A stretch of DNA of 64,000 bases, taken from NCBI GenBank assembly GCA_963930645.1, contig OZ005656.1, forward strand, positions 272,688,195 through 272,752,194, given 5' to 3'. The notes under the pieces were generated by a model that did no database searches, was not told the origin of the DNA, and saw only the letters and a program-made list of their open reading frames with translations. Every line of letters begins with the position of its first letter. Within the stretch, counting starts at the first letter, position 1. The stretch comes from Salticus scenicus (taxonomy: Eukaryota; Arthropoda; Arachnida; Araneae; Salticidae). The translations under genes were made by a program, and so were the position numbers. Positions 35,206 through 46,310 of the stretch are shown here, in pieces.

Positions 35206-35505
35206 TGGGAGTCAGTAAAACTTTTCAGAACTTCAAACAATGGCCTTGAAAAGGACCTCTAGGTACCGTCGAAGGGTTACTTGCAGATGGCGCCAGATGG
35301 CGTTGGCATGAGCACTGGAACAACGTCAATTCCATACCGAGGTAGGAAAGGGAAAATTAATGGGAATGCAATCATGATTAAATTGTTCCTTACCTTACCC
35401 AGCAGTAGTTAAATACCATTCTCATTCATTCACGTGCCCTCCAAGTCATCCAGACAAGTTCATTGAAAAATCAGGGGATGGTCATAATATTTTGGCTAGT
35501 CAGTT

Positions 35506-36930
35506 GAGTTCCTCACCGCAGAAAATTATCCTGATTCTAAGGATTTCTTAAAATTTGCAATGCGCATGAAAAGGTATGTAAATTATTCACAAAATTTAGA
35601 GTAAAATCATTCGTAACAAAATGACTTAAATTTGCGTAAAATATATCATTAATTTCATACAAACTAACTTATGCTTTATTATTATTATTAAAAATTACTT
35701 CATCTCATTCAATGATATTTTGATGTCTTTTTTTTTTTTCTTTTTCATGAGTAATATTTAACATTATGGAAGGATATTGTATCAAACATAATTTTGTTTG
35801 AAGAAAATTTATGAAAAATTTAGTTTTCCCAATAAAGAGTTAATAAAATTATTCTACAAAGAGTTTTATTTCACAAGTTTGTGAAATTATAAACCAAAGT
35901 ATAACTTAAACTAATGTTAAATATTTTGCAGGTAGAATTGGATCAATTTAAAATGGTAATTATTACATTAAAATGAAATACACTTCATCCATAAAATACA
36001 TTACACAATATTAGACATTCACAATATTAGATAAAAAGATACAATCGCTTAGCTAATAGTGATAATTATCTTTTAAGTGTACATAAATTCTTTATTTATC
36101 ACCAGTTCCTTCCATGTAATGTGATTACTTTTAAGCACTTAAAATATCTTATTTAAAATAAAAATCGATTTTTAAAAGCCTATTTTCAAGTTAGTATCAA
36201 CTTTGAAACAACTTTATTTGACATTTCAATGTTTTAAACATCTTATTCTGAATATATAAATGTTAAATTAGGGGTAAAAGGGGATTGTTAAATTTTTGAG
36301 TCATTGGTTTAGCAGATTCATTTGAAAAAGGGGATTTTGGTGATTTAATTTTTTAAATAGTTTATTTTAAAGATGATTATAAGGTATCATTACTTAGAAA
36401 AAGTAAATAATTTATGCAGATAATAACATGGAATTGAAACTTTACCAAATGTTTTAGAAAATATCTTTGTTTCACTTCTTAAAAATCCTTTTTAAAAGAA
36501 AAAAGAATTTTTTTCAGTTTTGAACAAAATGAATTTTTCAAAAACCTAAGTTTTGAAAAACTATTATACAAATATTTCTTTCTGAATATTAAAATAAATT
36601 AATTAATTAAGATATTTGAAGCGTGAAGAATTTTGCACGTTCTAAATCAGTTTTCTAAATTACTGTCTTAAAATTATTAATTTTTACATGCGTATGTATT
36701 GAAATATAGCAATATTAACTATAATAAATTTTCTCAAAAATTACTTTAATTAAAAGCTAAAAATAAAAGTTAATTACTTTTTGAAAATTTTAAAAATACT
36801 TCATGCTATTTAATTCAATTTTCCACGTCAATTATATATTATTATAGCTTGATAATATAGTTTAAATATATTCATATTACATTGTGGATTGATTGGTAAG
36901 TTCGTTTATTTTAGTTTTAGTTAAATATTA
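35506..36930. other. AT-rich stretch, no gene seen
   Basis: Uniformly AT-rich, without a recognisable repeat, exon-like island or transposon end. Confidence 0.5.
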
Positions 36931-36939
36931 AAAATATGT

Positions 36940-37320
36940 TTAAAATTTTTATAAAGCTAATCCTTAGGAAAAAGAATTAAGCTAAATTTTTCCATGACTC
37001 TGTTCACATTACATTTCTTTAAAAAAAGAAGAAGAAGCGGAGAGTGGGAGAGAAAAAGAAAAAAGAAAAGAAAAAACATAAAATAATTATCTTATAAAAT
37101 TTTATTTAAAAGTGAGAAATTATAATAAGGGAAAAAAATCTTGATTTTAATCTTAAATGACTGTAATTCTTTTTTAATTCATTGTACTTTCTCAGATTAT
37201 TAAAGTTTAAATTACATAGAATTTGGAATAAAGAAAATAGCTGCCGAGTGTTAAAATAAAATAATTGGTCTTTTTTTCCCCCATGAAACATTAAAATAGT
37301 GTATAAAATTTAATAGTTTT
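36940..37320 (+). repeat. Dispersed AT-rich family E, copy 1
   Basis: The family order is: TTTTTCCATGACTCTGTTCA-like text, a purine-rich AAAGAAAAAG tract, TTTTATTTAAA(G/A)GT(C/G)(A/T)GAAA, then TTTCTCAGATTATTAAAGTT, then an AAATAAAATAATTG phrase. Five further copies, all on this strand, follow at 48.1, 50.6, 54.1, 59.7 and 63.8 kb. No coding capacity or ends were found. Confidence 0.6.
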
Positions 37321-37760
37321 AAATTTAATAGTTTTAATAGTAATTTAAATTAAAAATTATATATATAATAAGTTAAAGTAATTATTTGAGAAATTATTTA
37401 TATATATGAATAGAGGTTAGTTTCATAATTATACTAAACATTTTTTTTTAAACTAAATTCATGATCGTTACTTTCAACTTTTTCAACTTCTTTCTCACAT
37501 CAACAAATTTTATTTATTTATTTATTTTTGCGTGTGTGTGAATTTATGAAATTAAGTTAAGTGCTTAATAAAAATGTCTAATAGTACTTATTTAGAAAAT
37601 TTATTTTTGAAACTTTTCCCTGCCAAATACAAAATCATAATTTTTAACTAGGACTTACTTAACTAACATAATATTGCTGAAATTACAGTGATATATATAA
37701 ATGTTGATTTTGCATTTATTTAGTGTAGCTGGAAAAAAAAAGGGGGGACATGAAAACATA

Positions 37761-37983
37761 CAGTCAGCAGCAAAATTATTGAAACTCACATCAATATTTT
37801 TCATATATATTTTTTATAAGTTTAATCACTAATTTTTATCATTAACTTTTTTTTTTTTTTTTTTATAAACAGTATAAGACTAAGATCATGACCTGACGAA
37901 TATTTACTTAACAAAACAGTATTAGGTGCACATCTTTTAAATAAGAATTATTGCTAGCGCTTCAGTAATTTTGCTGCCGACTG
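37761..37983. mobile_element. MITE copy D (CAGTCRGCAGCAAAATT ends)
   Basis: TA flanks both ends. Terminal repeats CAGTCAGCAGCAAAATTATT and its inverse pair over about 25 bp. The right half retains the family interior (AACAAAACAGTATTAGGTG, ATTATTGCTAGCGCTTC), but the left half has diverged or been replaced, so it is no longer a full hairpin. Confidence 0.75.
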
Positions 37984-38087
37984 TAATAAATTTCAAACAT
38001 GTAGAAATGAGTCTATATGAAAATAATTATGCACGCTTAAAGTAAATAAATAAGTATCAAACTAATTTACTAATTTTTGACACATTT

Positions 38088-38811
38088 TGTGACGAACGAG
38101 TGGTCGTCATAGCTCAATCTTAGATTTAACTTAACTTACTTAATGAAATTATGAGCACGAGACTTGAATTATGCTTATTTGACTTTACTGAATTAGATAA
38201 TGAAATAACGACAAAGTCAGATTTATAAAATAAATATAGAGCTTTTATTTTGAGCTTAAAGAAAAAGGTGGGCGTTGGACTATATCACATTTAGCACTTT
38301 TATAACTTAAAGGGCAGCCTTCATAAATACTTTAAATACTTTTAACTTTACTTAATTAACCACCAATAATCTCAACTACTTCATTTAAGTTCATTAACTC
38401 TCACGACTTAGTAATCTTTCGATAGCGGGAGGATTCCCTTACCCGTTATACTACTCGACTTACTATCTCCTACTATAGCCGCTAACAACTAACTTCCTTC
38501 CGAGCAGCTACCTACTAACCTCTAGCAGCTAACCTCTAACTCTCTTACTGTTTCCCCCTAAGCAGCTAACATTCTCTCTCAGTTACCTCTTCTAAGCCGC
38601 ACGCAACTAACTTCCAAAAACAATCTTCCTTCTCCTTTTATACAATTCACTTTCCAAAATATTAGCATAATGTGAATTACAGTTTCGTTTATCATTTATC
38701 ATAGGAACTAACTCTATTAATCAACTGAATCCTAAACTCTTCACATTCACGTGTTGTTCATAAAGTGCTAACTTCGTTTGCAAAGTTACGCTAGTATTGC
38801 TATACCTCACA
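38088..38811 (-). repeat. 3' LTR (724 bp)
   Basis: It starts TGTGAGG and ends CACA in element orientation. It matches the other LTR through its length except for one substitution near 38,770 and a block of changes in the last 30 bases. A TATAAAA box lies near 38,634-38,640 and an AATAAAA signal near 38,245 (both in minus sense). Confidence 0.92.
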
Positions 38812-38826
38812 GTTCCTCCCCAAAAG
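38812..38826 (-). promoter_or_regulatory. Polypurine tract
   Basis: In element orientation the bases directly before the 3' LTR read TTTTGGGGAGGAAC. Such a tract primes plus-strand DNA synthesis in LTR retrotransposons. Confidence 0.7.
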
Positions 38827-41209
38827 AAAAAATTTCGCGTAAAAATCTCCAACGGGTTTTTACCCGGGCAAATTTTAATGTATTGCTATACTATGCAAAT
38901 AAAATTTAGCTGCAGTAACTTACTGTTTAAAATTAAACTCCATAATACTTTAGAAAAAGAGGGGGGAAACTTAAATTAAACTGCCCAACAATAACTATTG
39001 GCTTTTAAAATCCAATAAGGGAAAAAAAATTAAGAGCAACGGGCTAAAAAACCGCCCACTTAGGAAAAAATTATAAGCTCACTCAGCCTAAGGTGGTTTA
39101 CGATGGAAAACCCTTTGTGCTCACAATTAGTTATAGTCCACCGATATACAGCGGGGATTACAAGACGTCTTTCCTTAAATGGAAAGGAGAAAAATTCATG
39201 AATTGAAAAAAATTTAGTACAGGAGGATCGCTTAAACATAAAATGCGATCATTAATTATTCAATTTAACTTGTAACATTAAGTACTTGACTTTAGCACCT
39301 TGTAACATTAAGAAAATCATTTTTATTGAGAAAACATTAAATGTCAGGCACTGAAGACCAGTCTAGGTCCAGATCATCAGCCAGGAAAAATACTTGAAAG
39401 TGCGTCAAAAAAAAAAAAAAAAAAAAAAAAAATCTAGTCGTCCACTATCAGATTGATCTTGAAAGAATCCCGCTGGCATGCTTCGAAGAAAGCACTTTCT
39501 GCTTTCGAAAGGAAAAATAGCTGGCATGCTTCCAAGAAATACCTCCTTCTGCATTTCATCAGATTGGACTTTGGATTAAGAGTCAGAATAAGCGACTGGA
39601 CATCAGAATCATAGCATATCTACAATTAAAACTTTTTTTTTCAGTATAAATCAAAAATAGACGTAAGCTACATTTTGTATATAAATAAATGGGAGTTTGA
39701 CATATAACATGTATAGTTAACCAATATTTTCACCTAGCTATTTGCATACGGAAAAAAAACGAAATTGTTAGTTTATTAGAGTTAGTCGTTAAACCCGAAT
39801 TTACATGCAAAATAGCGAAAAAAAAATTCTTTTTAACCCCATACGAATATATACATACATAAAACTCTTAGTGAGAATGCAAGAGTTTAAAAATAAGAAA
39901 TATTCATTTTATACAATTTATACAGCAGTTAGAAAAATATAGATAAGGAATATATATACAAAATATTTCAAAAAGTTTTTTCAAAACTGCCGTTGATGGC
40001 TGTGAATAAAAAACACATTACAGTACATACATATAGATCATGTAAAAAACTAGAGGGGGGGATTTTATATACAGAGGTAAGGAAAAAATTTTATCGTACT
40101 AATCACTGCTAGTGATGGCTATGAATAAAAAAAAACATTAAAGTACATACATGCATATATTATACAACAGAAAAAAATTTATGACATGTAAACAAAACAT
40201 GAAATTTCCGTAGTTGAAAGTTCATGCTCGAAGTTTTAAATTTAGATTTTTGAAATTTTAGAAAGTTCATTTCTTTCAGATAATGGTTGAAAGTCCAAAA
40301 GGCTTCAGTAAATGTCCTAGATTTTATGACTACTCTGCTAGAAATACAGTTTATAACGGAAAAAATAATAAACCATAGCACCTGACATATAGATTCCTTT
40401 ATATCAGCAAAACAAGAGATGCGGGTCAGACTGGCCTGTAGAGTTGCTGTAGAGATTTCAGTGGTGGTGGCTTGCAGATTTAGGTCAGACGTTGCAAGGT
40501 TGCTGTCCTGAGGAGACTTCGAACCTGGCGTCTGGTCACTCTCCGGGGGGGGGGGGGTTCGCACCCGGAACCTTTTCACTGTTCGGAGGAGGCTTTGCTC
40601 GCTCTCTACTCGTTGAGGTCGAGGTCGTGGAGGGCTTACAAGCTTTAAGACCTTTCACTTCACTAGTGGAAAGTACAAAATTTTCTTTTACTTTAGGCTG
40701 CGAATCATTTAAACTAGCGACCCAGTTATGTGACTTTTTCGTTCGATTTATGACTTTATCATTGAATTTATGTACTGGATGTGCAGAACTAGAGTTAGTT
40801 AACACTGCATTTTGAAATGTAGTACTTTCATTTACATTAACTACTAGATTTACTTAAAAAGTAGTTATGAGATCTTTAGAAGCACAGTGGTTAAACTTTT
40901 CACTTCCTTTTACCACAGTTTCTGTGAAAATAACAGAATCGGTCGAGTTAACTGTTTTTAAATGTAAAATTATCAGGAGATGAATTTAAACCACTAGAAA
41001 AGTCTACCGGCTCAACAGTTTCAAAGCCTAAATTGTAGGTATTGGCGAAAGGATTAGCCTCAATATTTAATGATTTGTCACTTTCGCTCAGTTTAACGGT
41101 TTTAGCCGCCACATTAATTTTAATTGGATTTTCTTTTACAACCTCCGTCGCAATATTAGATAAATTGTCGGATTTTTTATCCTTAGTCAAAGGCTGAAAA
41201 ACAGACTTA

Positions 41210-41423
41210 CAGTCGGCTGCAAAATTATTCGAGCACTAGCCAATAATTCCTATGTTAAAAAAGTACACTTAAGACTGTTTTGTTAAATAAATCCTTGTCG
41301 AATCATGTTCTTAGACTGACTAAGAACATGACTCGATAAGGATTTATTTAACAAAGCAGTATTAAGTGTACTTTTTTTAGACAGGGATTATTGCTAGCGC
41401 TCGAATAATTTTGCAGCCGACTG
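41210..41423. mobile_element. One-hairpin MITE, copy B, inside gag
   Basis: A 214-bp near-perfect palindrome with ends CAGTCGGCTGCAAAATTATT and TA on both sides. With the duplicated TA the insert is 216 bases, a multiple of three, so the gag register is the same on either side although the MITE itself adds stops. Its interior matches copies A and C while its ends match copy D. Confidence 0.9.
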
Positions 41424-41907
41424 TAGATTCATCTGTATCGCTGTTTGAAAGCGAAGTTTGCTCGTTTGCATTAACTTGCGTTTGGCTTTTGCCACTAGAA
41501 ATAACGGTTTCATCGCCAGTTTTAGGTTGATTTAATGTACTCGAGCTTGCTTCCTGTGACTCAATAACTTGTTGTGGTGTTTCCACTGCCTTTATTACCG
41601 CTTCCCACTGACGTTCGTGAGGGGGGATGGAACGGTCATGTTCCAATCTTAATCTATCATACCGAGTAGCAAAGAGGCTGATAACCCGACTTTTTAAGTC
41701 CTCATAGGTTGGATTTGAGCCAAGTGAATGGCAGGCGATTAATTTCTGCCACTGTCTTGGTTCTCCTCCTAAGGAAAACTTTAAACAACCATATTTGTCG
41801 GCAATCTCAATTTTATAAAAGTTAAAAAAATATTCAAGCTTCTCAAAAAATTGAAGCACACTAGTAGTGCCATCAAAGAATACTGGCTCGGGGCGGGTTT
41901 CGACTTG

Positions 41908-41919
41908 ATTTGGGCGCCA
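41908..41919 (-). promoter_or_regulatory. tRNA primer binding site
   Basis: One base after the 5' LTR the element reads TGGCGCCCAAAT, the form expected to pair with the CCA-bearing 3' end of a tRNA. TGGCGCCC is the start of primer sites often matched to tRNA-Lys, but the tRNA was not identified here. The site is also translated as part of the gag-like frame. Confidence 0.75.
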
Positions 41920-41920
41920 C

Positions 41921-42645
41921 TGTGACGAACGAAAGTGGGCCATATTCTCAATCTTAGATTTAACTTAACTTACTTAATGAAATTATGAGCACGAGACTTG
42001 AATTATGCTTATTTGACTTTACTGAATTAGATAATGAAATAACGACAAAGTCAGATTTATAAAATAAATATAGAGCTTTTATTTTGAGCTTAAAGAAAAA
42101 GGTGGGCGTTGGACTATATCACATTTAGCACTTTTATAACTTAAAGGGCAGCCTTCATAAATACTTTAAATACTTTTAACTTTACTTAATTAACCACCAA
42201 TAATCTCAACTACTTCATTTAAGTTCATTAACTCTCACGACTTAGTAATCTTTCGATAGCGGGAGGATTCCCTTACCCGTTATACTACTCGACTTACTAT
42301 CTCCTACTATAGCCGCTAACAACTAACTTCCTTCCGAGCAGCTACCTACTAACCTCTAGCAGCTAACCTCTAACTCTCTTACTGTTTCCCCCTAAGCAGC
42401 TAACATTCTCTCTCAGTTACCTCTTCTAAGCCGCACGCAACTAACTTCCAAAAACAATCTTCCTTCTCCTTTTATACAATTCACTTTCCAAAATATTAGC
42501 ATAATGTGAATTACAGTTTCGTTTATCATTTATCATAGGAACTAACTCTATTAATCAACTGAATCCTAAACTCTTCACATTCACGTGTTGTTCATAAAGT
42601 GCGAACTTCGTTTGCAAAGTTACGCTAGTATTGCTATACCTCACA
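41921..42645 (-). repeat. 5' LTR (725 bp) with promoter signals
   Basis: It contains the TATAAAA box at 42,470-42,476 and the start codon of the gag-like frame 23 bases before its end. The last 30 bases differ from the 3' LTR at many sites, while the preceding 690 bases differ at one. Confidence 0.92.
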
Positions 42646-44160
42646 ATTTTTTAAGCTATTTAGTTTTAGATGATACACATATTTTTTTTCTTTCTTCTTC
42701 TTTTAAATCTGCGTTAAATGTGATTTTATGGGACACCTCTTCTAATGGTAGGTAGGTATACTTATGATACAGCGTCTAGAATAAACAGTGTGGAAATCGC
42801 CTATAACCGTGATGTTAAAAAAATGCTACAAAAATTAAGCTTCCCCAGATGTAGCTGTGATCGAAGCTTTAGCTCAAATCGAAGACCTGATTGGCTTTTC
42901 CCAGTTTCATCAAATCAATCATGTGATCTAAGCACATAATTAACCAATAGGGAGTCTCGGTTTTGATGTCGTGACACTAGCTTCGATAACAATGACATCT
43001 GGTGACATGCTTAATTTTTTAGTACAATTTTATTTGTCGCTTTCCACAGTGTTTATTTTAGATGCTGTACTTATGATATTATGCCTTGGGTCTCTCTATA
43101 CAGTGCAACCACGTTTCCCGTTCCTAGCATTGGAAAAGATTCTAAAAACCTGGAAAAGTGCCAAATTCACCGACTGATTACGATTCGGTAAACATGCAGT
43201 CAGCGGCGTTCCCCTACCGCTTATTTTCTCTTAACCACAAAAGTTATTACCTCTATAACACTAGACTCGTTGTGTCAGCATATGCGCACAGACTTCTACG
43301 GTCGGAAGAAACGTGGTAAGAATAACTCTTAAACACAAATAATATTGCCTCTATAAACTTAATGCCACGACCTGCTTAGAGTTTATTTTTACAAATTTTG
43401 TTGCTTAAATACAGATTTATTTAAATGCAGGGAAATAGCAACTGCATAACACTATTACTATGAGTGCAGTTTGGCATTATACTGACAACTTAGGTTCCCG
43501 ATTCTCCCACCTAAAGACCGGCTACATAACATTCTAACACGCTCACTTTTGTAGCAAAAACTCAAACATATTGACAACTTCACTTCCTGTTTATCCAACC
43601 TTTACAACATAAAAGTGCAACCGTCCAGCACTATACCACATTTTTTCCTTGATGTGCATCTACACCAAGTTTTTCATTCAAATGATTGTTACATGTGTAC
43701 GCCTGATTTTTATGTAAAAATTGGACTGTCCTGCAAATATCCAGACATAAAAAAAAGGTTGTTTTTTCTCTATCGTAGCGCGCTGCACTATGATTGCGTG
43801 GTAATTTCGTTTTTTTCCCCTGCGTCTTCTTGCGTTTGATTCCCCGCAGCCTCTCAATTTGTTTTTGTTCTTTTTTTTTTCTTGTTCCTTATTTCGTTTG
43901 GAAGTTCCAAGGCAAGGAAGATGCTACCTGCTCGCGTTGAGATCGCCTGTGCTCACAGCGTCTTCTGTATCTGTCCTCTGTCTCACGAGGGAATTTTTCC
44001 GGCTTCTTCCAAATACTTTTCTGTTCGCCCCTTTCTGTATTTTGTAACTCCTCGGCATGAAAGACGCTCCCTGCTCGCTTCGATGTCACCCGTGAACCTC
44101 GGCGTTTTTGGTTCCTGGCCTTCTGTCACGTGATTAGGAGTTTGCATCTCAAATTTAATT
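42646..44160. other. GC-elevated stretch, no assignable gene
   Basis: This stretch is less AT-rich than its neighbours. A duplicated block lies at 43,900-44,100: GGCAAGGAAGATGCTACCTG, GCTCGCGTTGAGATCGCC and AGCGTCTTC recur as GGCATGAAAGACGCTCCCTG, GCTCGCTTCGATGTCACC and CGGCGTTTTTGG. Short open frames exist in several registers but none has a motif I know. It could be an unannotated promoter or exon region, or old repeats. Confidence 0.4.
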
Positions 44161-45230
44161 TAATCAGTCTTCACATAGTGGGGAAATCAGTGGAATGTAA
44201 ATCTAATGCTGTGTTGCGAACAGTTCCTTTCCCCGGTGATAAAAACATATAAAATGAAATTTTGTTTACATTTACCACATAAATATTTGGAGATTCTCTG
44301 GCAGTTTCTCCCCAGGTTGTGTTTTTTTTTTTTTTTTTCTTTTAATGTGAGGTGGGATTTTCCCTATAATATAAGGTGAGCATTTATTTCTTGGGATTAT
44401 TTTCTTTCAAAAAATTAAAAAAATGTTATTTATTACTTTTTTTATTAATTATGTCACAATGTTTCGCAGAGTTACTTTTAATAATTTCAAAAATTGAGTA
44501 CCTCATCAAATCAAATTGTTCTGTCACATATCGTTATTTTAAATCGAAATTTTAAATCAAAAAATATTTTTGACGGAGTAGAAGATATTTCTAATTCGAT
44601 ACCACATATTTTCCTCAATGAAAATTTATTTGATAAGGAGAGTTTTGTGTGAATAAAATATTTTCTGTATTTTGCGTTCATTCTATGATGTATCCCATTT
44701 AAAACTCCAAAACATCTTATTGATAAAAACAAAATGGCGTCTTTTTGTTTGTCTGTAAGCTGTCTACAGAAAAATCTACCGCACTTACAGACATGACATT
44801 TGCACACAGATATTCTCTAACATCTCCGTGTACACCTTGAAGCCAGATTTTCAAATTTTGAATTAGGAAGAAAGTTATTAATTAAAACGTATTTAACTCT
44901 ATTAAATTTCTCGACATTTTTCTTCTCGTTTTAATTTTAGCATGTTGCCAATAAAATAAAACGCTTACAACTTTTTATTTCATTTATTTTTTCTAAAATA
45001 AAAGAAACATTTCGCTACACGTGAAAAATAATTTAAAAAAAAGGAAAAGAAAAACTATTCTTGTACAATCAAAAATTTATGATAAATTGACATCATAGCA
45101 TTTTTAAATTACTTATTTGTTTATATTTAAAACATTAATTTCATTTAATCAAATAGCCTTCTAACCTTTTCCCCTTCATTTTATCATGCACAAAGTAATG
45201 TGGGTACAGCTGTAGTATAAAGTCCCCATG
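44161..45230. other. AT-rich stretch, no gene seen
   Basis: Poly(T) near 44,322 and AT-rich text. The minus frame at 44,511-44,807 has a few Cys/His residues but no regular zinc-finger spacing, so I do not call it. Confidence 0.45.
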
Positions 45231-45338
45231 GCGACTCTTAATATTTTTTCTCATTTTGGCGATGAATAAAAATAGCTATCGCAATTGTTTAAGTAAAGAT
45301 CTTGGCCAAAAATTCCGAGCTGTTGTTCAAATTTCAAA
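45231..45338 (+). repeat. Dispersed repeat (13.3-kb family), partial copy
   Basis: AATAGCTATCGCAATTGTTT and AAAGATCTTGGCCAAAAATT correspond to 13,350-13,400. It ends where the LINE fragment starts. An inverse copy lies beyond the LINE 3' end at 47.2 kb. Confidence 0.55.
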
Positions 45339-45812
45339 GTTCGTGAACTTGCAGATGAATTAGCAAAAGCCGCAATTGAAGACATCATGTGCAATTCTTC
45401 TCTCCCCTCCCTACCATCTTATGTAAAACTAAAAATCAGAACCCTTCTATACCAAAGTTGGCAGAATCTGTGGGACACCTCTAAGAAGGGCAGATACACA
45501 TACAGTCTGTTACCTAATATTTCGGTAAACAATTGGAGCTTAACTCCTCCAGTGGTTTCCTTTCTCACGGGTCATAGTCCCTTTTCCTCTTACCTTAAGA
45601 GATTTCACTGTCGACGTTCATCCCTGTGTCCTTGCGCCGAGGAGGGAACTCCCCATCATTACTTCTTCGAATGCAACTTAACTTCCCAATTTAACCTGAG
45701 AAATCCCTCTCCTCAACCAGTTAACTGGCTCGAAAACACTGTCACGCGTAATAGCTTAATTAATAAACTTAATAAAATTTACTCCTCTAATGAACATAAC
45801 AAACTTAACTGA
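45339..45812 (+). pseudogene. LINE ORF2 C-terminus (RNase H end plus zinc-finger-like domain)
   Basis: The frame begins VRELADELAKAAIED, the last helix of the RNase H domain of I/Jockey-group LINEs. It continues with YQSWQNLWDTSKKGRYTY, LTGHSPFSSYLKRF and SSLCPCAEEGTPHHYFFEC, a C-x-C..H-H..C pattern found at the C terminus of such proteins. A TGA at 45,810 ends it. A second frame at 46,061-46,261 reads HYNLDCPLFSTYFRP, similar in type to such C-terminal segments, and may be a shifted or duplicated remnant. Reverse transcriptase and endonuclease domains are missing, so the copy is dead. Confidence 0.75.
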
Positions 45813-46275
45813 CTAGTACCAACTTCCTCTCTTCCTTTTTCTTCTTCCTGCTTGCTACAGGAATACTTAAGTCAAGTCTAGGAACTGACAGCCAATGTCT
45901 AAACCCTTTCATCAAATGGACCTTCCTCAACCACACCCAAGTCAAGACTAAGGACAGCATTTGTTAAAACCCTACTTATAATTAGACTCTCCTCAGCCTC
46001 AAGAGTTTCTATCATTTATGATTTAATCGCTCTGGACTGCCTGTAATAATATAGTGAATAGTGACGCAAGTTTCTATAATTTGTACAGACTCCCTAAAGA
46101 CTTTCAACAGAACCTCTATTAGTGCTCGCTGTCACGAGAGACATACGCCTGACACGCCACATTACAATTTGGATTGCCCACTGTTCTCAACTTACTTTAG
46201 GCCAGCCGTCCATGTTCTCTTCATCTTAACCGCCGCTCCTTGTCGCGTGGGAGACACCTAGCTCTAGCGGCAATT

Positions 46276-46310
<35 letters not shown>

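Larger units (their letters stand above)
33094..35505 (-). mobile_element. Decayed Tc1-like element with later insertions
   Basis: The left border (after TA at 33,092) has AGCCAAAACCTTATAACTAC and the right border has the inverse, GGTCATAATATTTTGGCTAG. These are imperfect terminal repeats of a common Tc1-like type. A transposase remnant lies on the minus strand at 33,498-33,975. The region 34.3-35.2 kb holds a foldback repeat and a LINE ORF1 fragment, which appear to be later insertions. The exact right end is uncertain by a few bases. Confidence 0.65.
40160..41943 (-). pseudogene. Gag-like protein, interrupted by a MITE and frameshifts
   Basis: The frame starts at an ATG at 41,941-41,943 inside the LTR and runs through the LTR end and primer site into the body. 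The first 140 residues have the capsid-type pattern seen in Retrotrans_gag proteins: PVFFDGTTSVLQFFEKLEYF, then LKFSLGGEPRQWQKL and YEDLKSRVISLF. After about residue 172 the MITE at 41,210-41,423 interrupts it. Beyond the MITE a Ser/Asn/Thr/Lys-rich tail continues in the same register to 40,948, then in other frames to about 40,400, crossing a stop and a run of G (Pro codons) near 40,548. No CCHC knuckle is seen. As it stands only the capsid-like part could be made. Confidence 0.75.
38088..42645 (-). mobile_element. Non-autonomous LTR retrotransposon with gag-like frame, no pol
   Basis: Two nearly identical LTRs enclose 3.1 kb. ATTT flanks both outer ends as a 4-bp target duplication. In the minus orientation the 5' LTR is on the right. 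It is followed by one base and a primer site TGGCGCCCAAAT, a gag-like frame, noncoding sequence, and a purine tract (GGGGAGGAA) just before the 3' LTR. No reverse transcriptase, protease, RNase H or integrase motif is visible. It resembles the plant TR-GAG type: structural protein kept, enzymes supplied in trans. Apart from the terminal block the LTRs differ at about one site, so the insertion is young. Confidence 0.9.

Noticed and set aside
38812..40159. Search for pol (protease, RT, integrase) in the LTR element
   Set aside because: No D(T/S)G, YxDD, HHCC or DDE motif could be found in any frame. The stretch is AT-rich with a short tandem repeat around 39,970-40,165.
43882..44133. 83-codon plus frame and overlapping minus frame in the GC-elevated stretch
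   Set aside because: Several registers are open at once over a duplicated block, no domain is recognisable, and there is no clear splice site. It is kept only as a stretch description.
44511..44807. 98-codon minus-strand frame with CKCHVCKCG
   Set aside because: The cysteine spacing does not match a known zinc-binding domain, composition is that of AT-rich noncoding DNA, and no splice or promoter context supports it.
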